Program-made: the position numbers and the translations under genes
DNA from: Blautia liquoris
Lineage (GTDB): Bacteria > Bacillota > Clostridia > Lachnospirales > Lachnospiraceae
Assembly: GCF_015159595.1 (NCBI RefSeq)
Contig: NZ_CP063304.1
Location: 124,001 to 188,000, forward strand
DNA length: 64,000 nt
Reading direction: 5' to 3'
Shown: positions 55,555 to 64,000 of the stretch, in pieces
How the letters are laid out: every line of letters starts with the position of its first letter
Numbering within the stretch: the stretch's first letter is position 1
The notes under the pieces: generated by a model
Databases searched by the model: none
What the model was told of the DNA's origin: nothing
What the model saw: the letters and a program-made list of their open reading frames with translations, nothing else

Positions 55555-56466
55555 ATGAGACTTGAGGTGAAAGATATTCACAAAAGCTTCGGAGGCAAAG
55601 AAGTGCTTCACGGAATATCATTTTCAGTAGAAAGCGGGAGTGCACTGGGACTTTTGGGACGCAATGGCGCCGGAAAAACGACCACAATCCGCATTTTGAT
55701 GGATGTGTTCAAAGCAGATAAGGGTGAAGTCCTGCTGGATGGCAAAAAATTTCGTCCCGGTGAATACCGTATCGGATATCTCCCTGAAGAAAGGGGGCTC
55801 TATCCTAAGAAAAAGGTGGGGGAACAGATTGCATATCTTGCCCAGCTGCGTGGAATGGGCACAAAGGAGTCGAAGGAGAGCATGCGAAGGTGGCTCGCGC
55901 GTCTGGAGGTATCCGAATATGAGAATAGACTGCTGGAAACCTTGTCAAAGGGAAATCAGCAGAAGGTTCAGCTGGCGCAGACACTCGTCTGTGATCCCCA
56001 GATCATCATATTGGATGAACCATTTTCCGGTTTGGACCCCGTTAATTCACAGGTGTTAGAAGATGTGATTCAGGAGGAAATCCAAAAAGGGAAGCTAGTG
56101 ATTTTCTCCAGCCATCAGATGGGATATGTGGAAGAGTTTTGTAAGGATATCATAATTATCAATAAAGGAACCACAGTTCTTTCCGGTGATTTGAAGAATA
56201 TCAAGCGGGAATTTGGCAACAATCGTCTGATTCTCTCAGTCAATGACATGGAGCATGAAGAACTGCACAGAAACGCAGACCAAAAGTGGGGAAGCCTGGT
56301 GAGTGTATACGGGCACAATAAGGAACAGTTAATTCTGGAGATGAAGCCCGATGTCAAAAAGGAGATGATCTTGAGTGCCCTTGCAAAAAGCGGTCTGGAT
56401 GTAGAACGATTCGGAGATTATCAGCCATCGTTAAATGACATTTTTGTACAAGTGGCAGAAGATTAA
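55555..56466 (+). CDS. ABC transporter ATP-binding protein, NatA-like
   Basis: A 303-residue ATPase with Walker A GRNGAGKTT, signature LSKGNQQKVQLAQ, Walker B IIILDEPFSGLDP and switch His in FSSHQM, plus a C-terminal domain of about 80 residues. The K-G-N-Q-Q signature is common in NatA sodium exporters. GGAGGAAATAAC precedes the ATG. The permease gene is 37 bases downstream. Confidence 0.9.
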   Translation: MRLEVKDIHKSFGGKEVLHGISFSVESGSALGLLGRNGAGKTTTIRILMDVFKADKGEVLLDGKKFRPGEYRIGYLPEERGLYPKKKVGEQIAYLAQLRGMGTKESKESMRRWLARLEVSEYENRLLETLSKGNQQKVQLAQTLVCDPQIIILDEPFSGLDPVNSQVLEDVIQEEIQKGKLVIFSSHQMGYVEEFCKDIIIINKGTTVLSGDLKNIKREFGNNRLILSVNDMEHEELHRNADQKWGSLVSVYGHNKEQLILEMKPDVKKEMILSALAKSGLDVERFGDYQPSLNDIFVQVAED

Positions 56467-56503
56467 CCTGTCGATGAATAAAGACGAAAGGGATATATAG
56501 CAT

Positions 56504-57721
56504 ATGAAGAAGTTTTTAACAGTTCTGAAATTTGAAATCGGGAATTATTTTAAGAATAAAAGTTTCCTTCTTACCACAGTTGGACTGACACTTCTTATGG
56601 TGGGAGTCGTAATTGTACCTACTTTCTTTATGGGAGGCTCGAAAAAAGCGGATGCAGGGGAAGATACAAAGAACACCTTGGCATTTTTTGATGAAAAAGG
56701 GTATCTGGGAAATCCGAAGGAATTTGAACAACTGCTGCCCCAATATGACTGGCTGAACTGTTCTGAGGAACGGGAGCTTAAGGAGGCTGTAAAAAGTGAA
56801 AAGGCCGAAGCCGGATTTATTGTTCAAGGAGAGACAAAATACACTTATGTAGTGGAAAACAGATCTATGATGGACAACATACAGGAAAGCTTTGAATCAG
56901 GTATGCTTAAATCTTACCGAATGAAAACATTGACAGAACAAGGGATAGACGCCGGCATAGTGGAATCCCTGTATGAGAAGCCGCTGCAATCGGATACGAT
57001 GATTCTGGGCAAGGATAGTGCAAAGAATTACACGTATACCTATGTATTGGTATTTGTGATGTATTTCTTTGTATTACTCTATGGGCAGATGATTGCTACC
57101 TCAATTACAAGTGAAAAGAGCAATCGAGCCATCGAGATTCTGGTCACCAGTGCGAACAGCAACAGCCTGATTTTTGGGAAAGTGGTTGCCGGCGCCGTCT
57201 GTAGTCTCTTTCAGGGCGGGTTGATACTGGGGGCAGGTGTTGCCTCTTACCGGATGGTTCGCAGTGCCTGGAATAACCGGCTGGATTTCCTGTTTGATAT
57301 ACCGCTCAATGCATGGCTTGCCTTTATCCTGTTTGGGATACTGGGATATCTGCTTTACGCGTTCCTTTTTGGCATGCTTGGGGCATTGGTATCGAAGACG
57401 GAGGACATCAGCAAAAGCGCCACACCAGTTACAATTATATATATTGTGGCATTTTTTGTAGCCATATTTGGCATGAACACGCCCGACAGCGTTTTAATGA
57501 AGGCTGCGTCCTTTATCCCCTTTACCGCCAGCAACAGTATGTTCATAAGAGTGGCTATGGGTTCTGTCACGGCGGCCGAGGTTGTGATCTCGGTCCTGAT
57601 TCTGGCAGCATCCTGTGGACTTGTAGGATTTTTGGCCGCAAAGATCTTCCGGTTTGGTACTCTGATGTATGGAAATCCTATTAAATTTTCAGTTGCGTTG
57701 AAGAAAATTCGTGAAAAATAA
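56504..57721 (+). CDS. ABC permease, NatB-like
   Basis: A 405-residue ABC-2 type permease. First helix about 20-40; an extracytoplasmic region (about 45-180; DEKGYLGNPKEFEQLLPQY) typical of NatB; then five helices, with the conserved YGQMIATSITSEKSNRAIEILVTSAN after the second helix. It works with the NatA-like ATPase to export Na+ or another substrate, and is likely under the HTH regulator of this cluster. GAAAGG upstream of the ATG. Confidence 0.88.
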   Translation: MKKFLTVLKFEIGNYFKNKSFLLTTVGLTLLMVGVVIVPTFFMGGSKKADAGEDTKNTLAFFDEKGYLGNPKEFEQLLPQYDWLNCSEERELKEAVKSEKAEAGFIVQGETKYTYVVENRSMMDNIQESFESGMLKSYRMKTLTEQGIDAGIVESLYEKPLQSDTMILGKDSAKNYTYTYVLVFVMYFFVLLYGQMIATSITSEKSNRAIEILVTSANSNSLIFGKVVAGAVCSLFQGGLILGAGVASYRMVRSAWNNRLDFLFDIPLNAWLAFILFGILGYLLYAFLFGMLGALVSKTEDISKSATPVTIIYIVAFFVAIFGMNTPDSVLMKAASFIPFTASNSMFIRVAMGSVTAAEVVISVLILAASCGLVGFLAAKIFRFGTLMYGNPIKFSVALKKIREK

Positions 57722-57747
57722 GGGCAAACTCGTAAACCACTTGCTAC

Positions 57748-57776
57748 TTGCGGCAAAAGAGAAAATCTAGTATACT
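57748..57776 (+). promoter_or_regulatory. Predicted promoter of the cyclophilin gene
   Basis: TTGCGG (57748-57753), 17 bases, TATACT (57771-57776), 93 bases upstream of the start. Confidence 0.55.
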
Positions 57777-57868
57777 GTTCTTTATAAAAACTGACTGTCT
57801 AAACTAAGACTATATGGATGAAAACAAACATTCAAAATCTGGTCAGTCATTATAGAAAGGGAATTTTT

Positions 57869-58387
57869 ATGTCAAATCCAATCATTACAATCACCATGGA
57901 TGATGGTGACATTGTGAAAGCAGAATTATACCCGGACATTGCTCCGAATACAGTTAATAACTTTATCAGCCTTGTCAAAAAAGGATTTTATGATGGACTT
58001 ACCTTCCACCGCGTGATTCCGGGATTTATGATCCAGGGTGGATGCCCGCTTGGCAACGGAACCGGCGGTCCCGGTTATGGTATTAAAGGTGAGTTCTCTC
58101 AGAACGGCTTTGATAATAATCTGAAACACGAGGAAGGCGTTCTCTCTATGGCTCGTGCGATGCAGCCGGACTCGGCGGGAAGCCAGTTCTTTATCATGCA
58201 CAAGAATTCTCCGCATCTGGACGGCGCTTACGCAGGCTTTGGCAAAGTGGTTGATGGCATGGAGGTTGTCAATAAGATTGCACAGACTCCGACAGATTTT
58301 CGCGATTGTCCCGTAAATCCCGTAAAGATTGCTTCCATTACGGTTGATACTCTTGGTGTGGATTATCCGGAACCGGAAAAGTGCTGA
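57869..58387 (+). CDS. Cyclophilin-type peptidyl-prolyl isomerase
   Basis: A 172-residue cytosolic isomerase catalysing proline cis-trans turnover in folding. The cyclophilin motifs are [13 protein letters not shown] (with catalytic Arg), AGSQFFIMH and [11 protein letters not shown]. No signal peptide. AAAGGG precedes the ATG at 57869; the open frame extends 17 codons further up without a site. The last 50 bases overlap the yigZ-type gene on the other strand. Confidence 0.94.
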   Translation: MSNPIITITMDDGDIVKAELYPDIAPNTVNNFISLVKKGFYDGLTFHRVIPGFMIQGGCPLGNGTGGPGYGIKGEFSQNGFDNNLKHEEGVLSMARAMQPDSAGSQFFIMHKNSPHLDGAYAGFGKVVDGMEVVNKIAQTPTDFRDCPVNPVKIASITVDTLGVDYPEPEKC

Positions 58388-59027
58388 TCTCTCCTTCTTT
58401 CAGAACAGCAAAATAGAGATTTTTTTGTTCCTGCAGTCTTACAGTACCTCCCGTGATTTCTGTCAGTTCGGATTTCAATGTGGGCAGATCGGATACATGA
58501 GTCAGTACGGTCAGAGAAACCTGATCAGTGTAGCTGCTCTCCATGACAGGGATATTCCGACTGGCGAGAAGATACTGGATCTTTCCGATCATACTGTAAT
58601 CGGTACTGAGATTCAATAAGGTGCCAAGTTTCTTTTCTATGATAACAGAGGCTTCGACTGCCTGGCGTGCCGCAGTGGAGTAAGCTCGCACGAGCCCTCC
58701 GGTTCCAAGGAGAGTTCCGCCAAAATAGCGGGTTACAACCACTGCAGTATTGCATAGATCCTCACCCAGGATAACGTCTAGTATCGGATGGCCGGCGGTC
58801 CCTTGTGGTTCACCGTCATCGGAAGACCGTACAATCTCATGGTGGGTACCGACTGTATAGGCAAAACAATTATGGCTGGCATTCCTGTTTATTTTTCGAA
58901 CCTTTTCTATAAATTCAAGTGCTTCTTCTTCACTTTCCACCGTATCTGCGGCAGCGATAAATCTGGATTTTTTTTCGATAATTTCAGCTTTTTCACCTTT
59001 GTATATAGTTTTATAGTTTTCAGGCAT
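58338..59027 (-). CDS. YigZ/IMPACT family protein
   Basis: A 229-residue protein with an N-terminal UPF0029 domain ([68 protein letters not shown]) and a DUF1949 C-terminal domain. The family resembles the eukaryotic IMPACT regulator of Gcn2 and binds nucleic acid or ribosomes in some members; its bacterial job is unclear. AGGAGG precedes the ATG at 59027. Overlaps the cyclophilin 3' end. Confidence 0.92.
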   Translation of the reverse strand: MPENYKTIYKGEKAEIIEKKSRFIAAADTVESEEEALEFIEKVRKINRNASHNCFAYTVGTHHEIVRSSDDGEPQGTAGHPILDVILGEDLCNTAVVVTRYFGGTLLGTGGLVRAYSTAARQAVEASVIIEKKLGTLLNLSTDYSMIGKIQYLLASRNIPVMESSYTDQVSLTVLTHVSDLPTLKSELTEITGGTVRLQEQKNLYFAVLKEGEISTFPVPDNPHQEYQP

Positions 59028-59218
59028 GAGAATCCTCCTGTTTGATAGATTTTGATCTGATTGAATGCTTTCTGCGTGCATCTTGCTGTAGTCTAAGTGA
59101 CAGATGAGTGTCGGTTTGCGCCAATATTAAGAATTATAACATAGAAATTTTATATAAGGGGCTTTATTTCAAATTTAATATTTGATATAATGAATTCTAA
59201 TCAACAAGGAGGAAAATC

Positions 59219-61825
59219 ATGAACTTTGGTAAAAAGAGCGTATCCGATAAGCGCGATAAGCTAAACTCCTCATCTGCCAAGGTAGGTAAGAAGGCAGGAG
59301 TCTCCGCGTTACGTGTGCTGCTATTCGGTCTTTTGACCGTACTGGCCATGGTGATCTGTCTGGGGCTTGGAGCATTTAAAGGGCTTATAGACAGTGCACC
59401 GGATATTTCGGATGTAAACATTATGCCAATGGGTTATGCAACATTTATATACGACTCGGATGGTAATGAAATACAAAAACTAAATTCTTCGGATGGAAAC
59501 CGTATATCGGTCTCAATCAAGGAGATACCGGAAAGTATGCAGCATGCGATTGTAGCGATTGAAGATTCCCGGTTTTATGAACATAATGGAATCGACCCCA
59601 GGGGGATCGCACGTGCTGCCGTAGTAGCTGTGAAGAATCGCGGCAAAAATATGGAAGGTGCCAGTACAATTACCCAGCAGCTTCTGAAAAATAATGTTTT
59701 CACAAACTGGACAAAAGAGGGTCCCATGGAAAGGTTCCGGCGTAAATTCCAGGAGCAATATCTGGCAGTCAAGCTGGAGTCGGAGCTGAACGCCGAAGGA
59801 AAAAACGCAAAAGACGTGATTTTGGAAAATTATCTGAACACGGTAAACTTTGGAGCGGGAGCCTATGGCATTCAAACTGCAGCCCAGACTTACTTTGGGA
59901 AAAACAGCACCGATCTCACTCTCTCAGAGAGTGCGGTTTTAGCGGCTATTCCCCAGAACCCGTCTAGATATAATCCACAAAGACACCCAGACTACAATAA
60001 AAAGCGAAGAGAAAAAGTCCTGAAGGATATGCGAAAGCAGAAGTTTATCACTGAACAGGAATATAATGAGGCCATTGCGGACGATGTATACGCAAGGGTA
60101 ATCCAGACTTCCGATGAGAAAACTTCTCAGCCATATACGTATTTTGTTGATGCATTGGTCAACCAGCTGAAAGAAGATCTGATGAATCAGAAAGGATATT
60201 CAGAGGTTCAGGCTAAGAATGCCATCTACAGCGGAGGACTGAAGATCTATACGACACAAGATCAGAAGATCCAGCAGGTTATGGATGAAGAATTCCAAAA
60301 TCCTGATAATTATCCTTCGGGTACAAGGATAGGGCTTGACTGGGCATTGTCTGTAACGCATAAGGACAACCCGGATAAAGTTGAAAATTACAGCCAAGAA
60401 ATGCTCCAGAAATATTTTATGGATCAGGGAGACGAGGATTTTAATCTTCTATTTGACACGGAGGACGAGGCACGTGCTGCAGTCGCTACCTACAAAGCGG
60501 CCATCTTAAGAGAGGGTGATACGATTGTTGCAGAACGTATTGCTTTTACTCCGGAACCACAGGCATCTATGGTGGTGATGGATCAGTATACAGGATATGT
60601 GAAGGGACTGGTCGGAGGCAGGGGCACGAAGACAGCAAGTCTTACACTGAATCGTGCCACGGATACTTACCGTCAGCCGGGATCCACATTCAAGATACTT
60701 TCCACATATGGACCGGCACTTGACACCGAAGCAATTACACTTGGTGATATCGTGTTGGACGAGCCTTATCAGTATGTAACCGGGACACCGATCAGAAATG
60801 CCGATGGTCAGTTCCATGGAAATGTGAGTATTCGGACAGCCATACAGAATTCTTACAACATAGTTGCGGTCAAAACTCTGACTGATATTACCCCTCAGAC
60901 GGGTTTTGACTATCTTAAGAAGATGGGATTTGACGGGCTAGTAGATTCAACGGCCGTTGATATCAGACAACCACTTGCACTGGGCGGCATCAGCAAAGGT
61001 GTTACGACACTTCAGCTGACTTCTGCCTATGCTGCTATAGCGAACAAAGGAACTTATCTGGAACCGGCACTGTATACGAAAGTACTTGACCATGATGGAA
61101 ACGTTCTGCTGGACAATACACCTGTGGAAACACATATATTCAAGGACAGCACAGCATATCTTTTGACAAGTGCCATGGAGGACGTCGTAAAATATGGTAC
61201 CGGTACGATGGCACAACTTGACAACATGTCTGTTGCGGGAAAGACTGGTACGACAAGCTCTACAAAGGATCTTGTATTTGCAGGATTCACCCCATATTAC
61301 ACTTGTAGCGTGTGGGCGGGATATGACAACAATATCCCTGTGCCTAAGAGTTCTCAGAACTTTCATAAGGTTTTGTGGAAGAAGGTGATGAGTCGTATCC
61401 ATGAAGGGCTGCCGAATGTAGGATTCGAAAAGCCTGCCTCCGTGCAGGAGGCTTCGATTGACCCGACTACAGGTCTGTTGGCCGGACCGGGATGTCAGAC
61501 AGCCACGGAGTATTATGAGATCAATACTGTTCCGAAAAAGAGATGCTACCATGTCCTGCCTGCGCCGACAAAGGCTCCGGTACCGAAGGATGATGATGAA
61601 AAACCTGATACCGAGAAGCCGGATGGATCTGCGGAACAGAATCCCGATAAAGATAACAAGGATCAGAACGATAATTCCGGAACAGATCAGGGAAAGGACA
61701 ACCAAAAACCGTCGGATGAAAATTCTGGCGAAAAACCGGCAGCACCATCACCGCCCACAGATCCGGAAAATCCCCCCTCTGGTTCGGATGAAGGGCAGCC
61801 GTCACAGACTCCGGAGGATGGATGA
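59219..61825 (+). CDS. Class A penicillin-binding protein (PBP1A-like)
   Basis: Bifunctional wall synthase: glycosyltransferase and transpeptidase. 868 residues. Helix near 30-55; GT51 domain with EDSRFYEHNGIDPRG and ITQQLLKNN; transpeptidase with S-x-x-K in PGSTFK, S-x-N in SYN and KTG in AGKTGTTSS. The tail (about 770-868) is a disordered Asp/Lys/Pro/Asn/Glu-rich stretch with no known role. AAGGAGG precedes the ATG; a TATAAT at 59186-59191 is a likely -10. A very strong terminator follows. Confidence 0.95.
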   Translation: MNFGKKSVSDKRDKLNSSSAKVGKKAGVSALRVLLFGLLTVLAMVICLGLGAFKGLIDSAPDISDVNIMPMGYATFIYDSDGNEIQKLNSSDGNRISVSIKEIPESMQHAIVAIEDSRFYEHNGIDPRGIARAAVVAVKNRGKNMEGASTITQQLLKNNVFTNWTKEGPMERFRRKFQEQYLAVKLESELNAEGKNAKDVILENYLNTVNFGAGAYGIQTAAQTYFGKNSTDLTLSESAVLAAIPQNPSRYNPQRHPDYNKKRREKVLKDMRKQKFITEQEYNEAIADDVYARVIQTSDEKTSQPYTYFVDALVNQLKEDLMNQKGYSEVQAKNAIYSGGLKIYTTQDQKIQQVMDEEFQNPDNYPSGTRIGLDWALSVTHKDNPDKVENYSQEMLQKYFMDQGDEDFNLLFDTEDEARAAVATYKAAILREGDTIVAERIAFTPEPQASMVVMDQYTGYVKGLVGGRGTKTASLTLNRATDTYRQPGSTFKILSTYGPALDTEAITLGDIVLDEPYQYVTGTPIRNADGQFHGNVSIRTAIQNSYNIVAVKTLTDITPQTGFDYLKKMGFDGLVDSTAVDIRQPLALGGISKGVTTLQLTSAYAAIANKGTYLEPALYTKVLDHDGNVLLDNTPVETHIFKDSTAYLLTSAMEDVVKYGTGTMAQLDNMSVAGKTGTTSSTKDLVFAGFTPYYTCSVWAGYDNNIPVPKSSQNFHKVLWKKVMSRIHEGLPNVGFEKPASVQEASIDPTTGLLAGPGCQTATEYYEINTVPKKRCYHVLPAPTKAPVPKDDDEKPDTEKPDGSAEQNPDKDNKDQNDNSGTDQGKDNQKPSDENSGEKPAAPSPPTDPENPPSGSDEGQPSQTPEDG

Positions 61826-61839
61826 CTGTTCTGAAATAA

Positions 61840-61890
61840 AAAGAAGCTTTCCCGCCGTCGATAGTATGTCGACGGCGGGAAAGCTTCTTT
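61840..61890. terminator. Perfect 22-bp-arm terminator
   Basis: Arms of 22 bases (61840-61861 and 61869-61890) with a 7-base loop, GC-rich centre CCGCCGTCGA, A-run before and T-run after. It serves both the PBP gene and the convergent small gene at 61908. Confidence 0.93.
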
Positions 61891-61907
61891 ATTGAAAAGA
61901 GAGAATT

Positions 61908-62150
61908 TTACAGTTCTGTCGTATCCGTGATCTTTGGCGGTACTTTGAAACCGGCAACGATCTTATCGTAACAAGATTCACACAGATCAAAGTTGTGTCT
62001 TTCCATATCTTTTTTGGAAAAGTAGCCCCAGAGGGTATCCACAGAACATATATCCTCTACGGGTATACCGTCCATTAATGTCAATTCTTTTCCGCAGCAG
62101 TTGCAGACTACGCGAATCAGCTTCTTAGAATCCTTATCATAGGTTTTCAT
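61908..62150 (-). CDS. Small Cys-rich protein, zinc-ribbon-like
   Basis: An 80-residue protein with two Cys pairs, CNCC (VVCNCCGKELT) and CESC (FDLCESCYDKIV), the spacing of a zinc ribbon. No family recognised. The ATG at 62150 has GGAGG 8 bases upstream; the ATG at 62156 is too close. It sits alone between the PBP gene and the tsaE-tsaB-rimI operon, 72 bases from the rimI stop, and may be its last gene. Possible roles are regulatory or redox; not established. Confidence 0.75.
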   Translation of the reverse strand: MKTYDKDSKKLIRVVCNCCGKELTLMDGIPVEDICSVDTLWGYFSKKDMERHNFDLCESCYDKIVAGFKVPPKITDTTEL

Positions 62151-62227
62151 GAACATTTCCTCCCGTTAAAACTCTTCCCCCTGTACCCTACAGTCTAAAC
62201 CAGATACCCCTTAATTTCCAGAGGGAA

Positions 62228-62668
62228 CTATTGGTATCTCCAGGACATCAAAACTGCATCTTCGACAGGCACTTCATAGTAACGAGGCCGCAGGCCGTCT
62301 TGTACAAAACCCAGCTTTTTATACAGCTGTAAGGCTGCCTGGTTACTTTCCCGGACTTCCAGGTGTATGGTGGTAATATTCTTGCTCAAAAGGTCATTTT
62401 TTAGTTTAGAAAACAATTCTACAGCGATTCCTCTGCGTCTGGAATCCATCCTTACGCAGATATTTGTAATATCAGACTCGGGGGGTGTCAGAATTGCCCC
62501 GCAATACCCCAGAACCTGCCCGTTTTCCTCTGCTACAAGAAGATGAACATCTTCGCGAATCAAGAAAGAGAAGAATCCATTCGCGGTCCATGGAACAGAA
62601 AAATTGGATTCCTCAATCGGGAGAACCTGCTCTAAATCATCCAGCTGCATTTCTCTGATCGTTATCAT
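62228..62668 (-). CDS. rimI: [Ribosomal protein S18]-alanine N-acetyltransferase
   Basis: A 146-residue GNAT enzyme. It has the start ITIREMQLDDLEQVLPIEESNFSVPWT and the acetyl-CoA loop RRRGIAVELF. Together with TsaB it sits in the usual tsaE-tsaB-rimI operon, with a four-base overlap with tsaB. RimI acetylates the N-terminus of S18; other GNAT substrates are possible. Confidence 0.92.
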   Translation of the reverse strand: MITIREMQLDDLEQVLPIEESNFSVPWTANGFFSFLIREDVHLLVAEENGQVLGYCGAILTPPESDITNICVRMDSRRRGIAVELFSKLKNDLLSKNITTIHLEVRESNQAALQLYKKLGFVQDGLRPRYYEVPVEDAVLMSWRYQ

Positions 62669-63378
62669 CTTGATTCCTCTTTTAACCGTTCTTCACGTTC
62701 CCTTTCGGCCTGAGTTTTTCTCAGATATTCGGGACGGTGCTCATCGGCACTGACTATATGGCCTTCTTTATAATAAATCTCTCCGAGTGCTCCAACGGAG
62801 GAAGCACGCTGACGGTTTACGTGAGCAGGTGCATAAGAGTGGACAACACGCAGGGTATCATCTAAAGTATCTCGGCAGACATCAACGCCGTCCCCCAGGA
62901 AGATAACCTCCCGTCCCAGGACGTTCAGCTTTTTGATAAGCTCTGCAGCCGGGATCGCCATCTGACTGGCAAGCGCTCTTAGCATGTGATCTTTATACTC
63001 GTAGATTCCAGTGTAAACCTGAGCTCGTCTGGCATCTATAATCGGGCAGATTATCTTGTCACAGTCATAGATGTTATAAGCCAGAGCATCAAGGGTCGGC
63101 ACCTCGATCAGGGGTTTATCAAGAGCAAGGCCAAGACCTTTAGCAGTCGCCGAACCTATTCTAAGTCCGGTAAAGGAACCCGGCCCAGATGAAATTGCAA
63201 TTGCGTCCACGGTATTTAAATCCAGTTCTATCATTGCAGCAATCGTGTCAAGCATGGGCAGCAGCGTCTGAGAGTGCGTTTTTTTATAATTTACTGTATA
63301 CTCTGCCAACAATTTGTCATCTTCAAGAACTGCAGCCGATGCTGCCATTCCTGAGCTGTCAAGTGCTAATATTTTCAT
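62665..63378 (-). CDS. tsaB: tRNA threonylcarbamoyladenosine biosynthesis protein TsaB
   Basis: A 237-residue ASKHA-fold partner of TsaD, TsaE and TsaC in making t6A at tRNA position 37. N-terminal LALDSSGMAASAAVLEDDKLLAEY and the typical SGPGSFTGLRIG. It is inactive by itself and only forms a complex. Overlaps both neighbours by four bases. tsaD is not in the window. Confidence 0.94.
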   Translation of the reverse strand: MKILALDSSGMAASAAVLEDDKLLAEYTVNYKKTHSQTLLPMLDTIAAMIELDLNTVDAIAISSGPGSFTGLRIGSATAKGLGLALDKPLIEVPTLDALAYNIYDCDKIICPIIDARRAQVYTGIYEYKDHMLRALASQMAIPAAELIKKLNVLGREVIFLGDGVDVCRDTLDDTLRVVHSYAPAHVNRQRASSVGALGEIYYKEGHIVSADEHRPEYLRKTQAEREREERLKEESR

Positions 63379-63845
63379 AAGTTAATGTCCCTTTCTTCTA
63401 AGCCTTGTGATACATCGGCGGGAAGTCCCGTGACGGTGATGCGTCGATAGTCGAATCCATGTCGGAGATCTTTTTCTATTGTAACCGAAATGACATGTTT
63501 TGGAAGCAGTTCCTTTATCATATCAGCCCATTCGATGATGGACACACCCGATCCAAAGAAATAATCGTCGTAGCCAATTTCCTCCATTTCGTCAATATCT
63601 TCAATCCGATATACATCAAAATGAAAGAAAGGAAGCCGTCCTCCTTCATAAACCTGTACAATTGTAAACGTGGGACTGCTGACTGGTTCCGTGATCCCAA
63701 GCCCTTTTGCCATTCCCTGTGTAAAGACAGTCTTTCCCGTGCCCAGGTCTCCGCTGAGAGTATAGACCTGTCCCGGAAGTGCGAGAGTTCCCAGCTTTTG
63801 GCCAAATGCTGCGGTCTCGGAAGCACTGTGGGTTTCTATTATCAT
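63375..63845 (-). CDS. tsaE: tRNA threonylcarbamoyladenosine biosynthesis protein TsaE
   Basis: A 156-residue P-loop ATPase of the TsaB-D-E complex. Walker A SGDLGTGKTVFTQG and FHFDVYRIEDIDEMEEIGYDDYF. The ATG at 63845 is preferred to a TTG at 63851 because GAGG lies about 10 bases upstream. First gene of the operon; the leader repeat (copy D) is upstream. Confidence 0.93.
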   Translation of the reverse strand: MIIETHSASETAAFGQKLGTLALPGQVYTLSGDLGTGKTVFTQGMAKGLGITEPVSSPTFTIVQVYEGGRLPFFHFDVYRIEDIDEMEEIGYDDYFFGSGVSIIEWADMIKELLPKHVISVTIEKDLRHGFDYRRITVTGLPADVSQGLEERDINL

Positions 63846-63870
63846 AAGCAAAATACCTCTATTGTTTTGC

Positions 63871-63942
63871 GGGTTCTAGGCTCAGATAACCTCATGCGGG
63901 CATGAAGTATCAGACTTTTAAACCCTTTGTATCATGATACCA
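63871..63942 (-). repeat. Structured leader repeat, copy D (before tsaE)
   Basis: On the minus strand: TGGTATCATGATACAAAGGGTT, then TAAAAGTC. The hairpin tip TTCATGC-CC-GCATGA matches the tip of copy A, and closing AACCC pairs with GGGTT. More diverged than copies A and B, but with the same order of parts. It sits about 25-95 bases ahead of tsaE. Confidence 0.6.
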
Positions 63943-63975
63943 CATCTGTTCTTTTGATACAATCAAGAGATGTGG
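63942..63975. other. Hairpin near the window end
   Basis: Arms ACATCT / AGATGT in an AT-rich region, beyond copy D. No gene starts in the last 155 bases; the rest is upstream sequence of the tsaE operon. Confidence 0.35.
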
Positions 63976-64000
63976 CTGACGAGTGCGGCATTTTATGTTA

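Noticed and set aside
1-64000. tRNA or rRNA genes
   Set aside because: No cloverleaf-like stretches or rRNA-like sequence were recognised by eye; a tRNA search program would settle this.

Overview
The window looks like a chromosomal segment of a spore-forming, anaerobic Clostridia bacterium, most likely a Lachnospiraceae relative. The evidence is the mix of families: AddAB instead of RecBCD, an alpha/beta-type small acid-soluble spore protein, the sporulation membrane protein YtaF, a flavodiiron protein, HPr kinase, DapF, and small families common in this group (DUF4250, DUF1846, DUF3169, DUF1700). No rRNA, tRNA, prophage or CRISPR array was seen. Both ends are cut: dapF lacks its 5' part, and the last 155 bases are the upstream region of the tsaE operon.

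Layout. 1-3.5 kb: dapF (partial), a BMP-type lipoprotein and a secreted NlpC/P60 cell-wall hydrolase. 3.5-14.6 kb: an AT-rich accessory stretch with a membrane-anchored XRE regulator, an ECF sigma factor / membrane protein / ABC transporter operon, ogt, a decayed reading frame, an IS256-family element with precise ends and an 8-bp target duplication, and a LytTR two-component system in front of a LanFEG-like ABC exporter. 14.6-24.7 kb: clpB under a CIRCE promoter, a DUF4250 protein, a methyltransferase, hslO, nadE, a calcium-type P-ATPase and ytaF. 24.8-35.3 kb: an FMN-bind-like protein, addB-addA, a PadR/DUF1700/DUF4097/PspC envelope module and a spore protein. 35.4-43.0 kb: an aminotransferase, a flavodiiron protein with a PflX-like radical SAM protein, a CPBP protease, a dipeptide epimerase, and an AraC regulator with an exporter fused to a degenerate HAD domain. 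43.1-46.9 kb: the Leloir operon galK-galT-galE. 46.9-54.4 kb: DUF1846 protein, ftsH, uvrC, hprK, glucokinase. 54.4-57.7 kb: HTH regulator, DUF3169 protein and a NatAB-like ABC exporter. 57.8-63.9 kb: cyclophilin, YigZ, PBP1A, a small Cys-rich protein and tsaE-tsaB-rimI.

Themes. Much of the window is housekeeping: protein quality control (ClpB, Hsp33, FtsH), DNA repair (AddAB, UvrC, Ogt), galactose and glucose entry with catabolite control (GalKTE, GlcK, HprK), and cell wall (DapF, NlpC/P60, dipeptide epimerase, PBP1A). Three separate regulator-plus-ABC-exporter modules (ECF sigma, LytTR two-component, XRE/DUF3169) suggest defence against or sensing of envelope-active compounds.

The least explained signals are: a repeated structured leader element upstream of addB, hprK, ftsH and (diverged) tsaE, with one reversed fragment after nadE; a perfect 19-bp inverted repeat spanning the promoter of the HTH/DUF3169/Nat operon, followed by an A7 tract at which the DUF3169 start looks out of frame; and an exporter whose fused HAD domain seems to have lost its nucleophile. 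Gene starts were chosen from ribosome-binding-site spacing, so several differ from the longest open frame.
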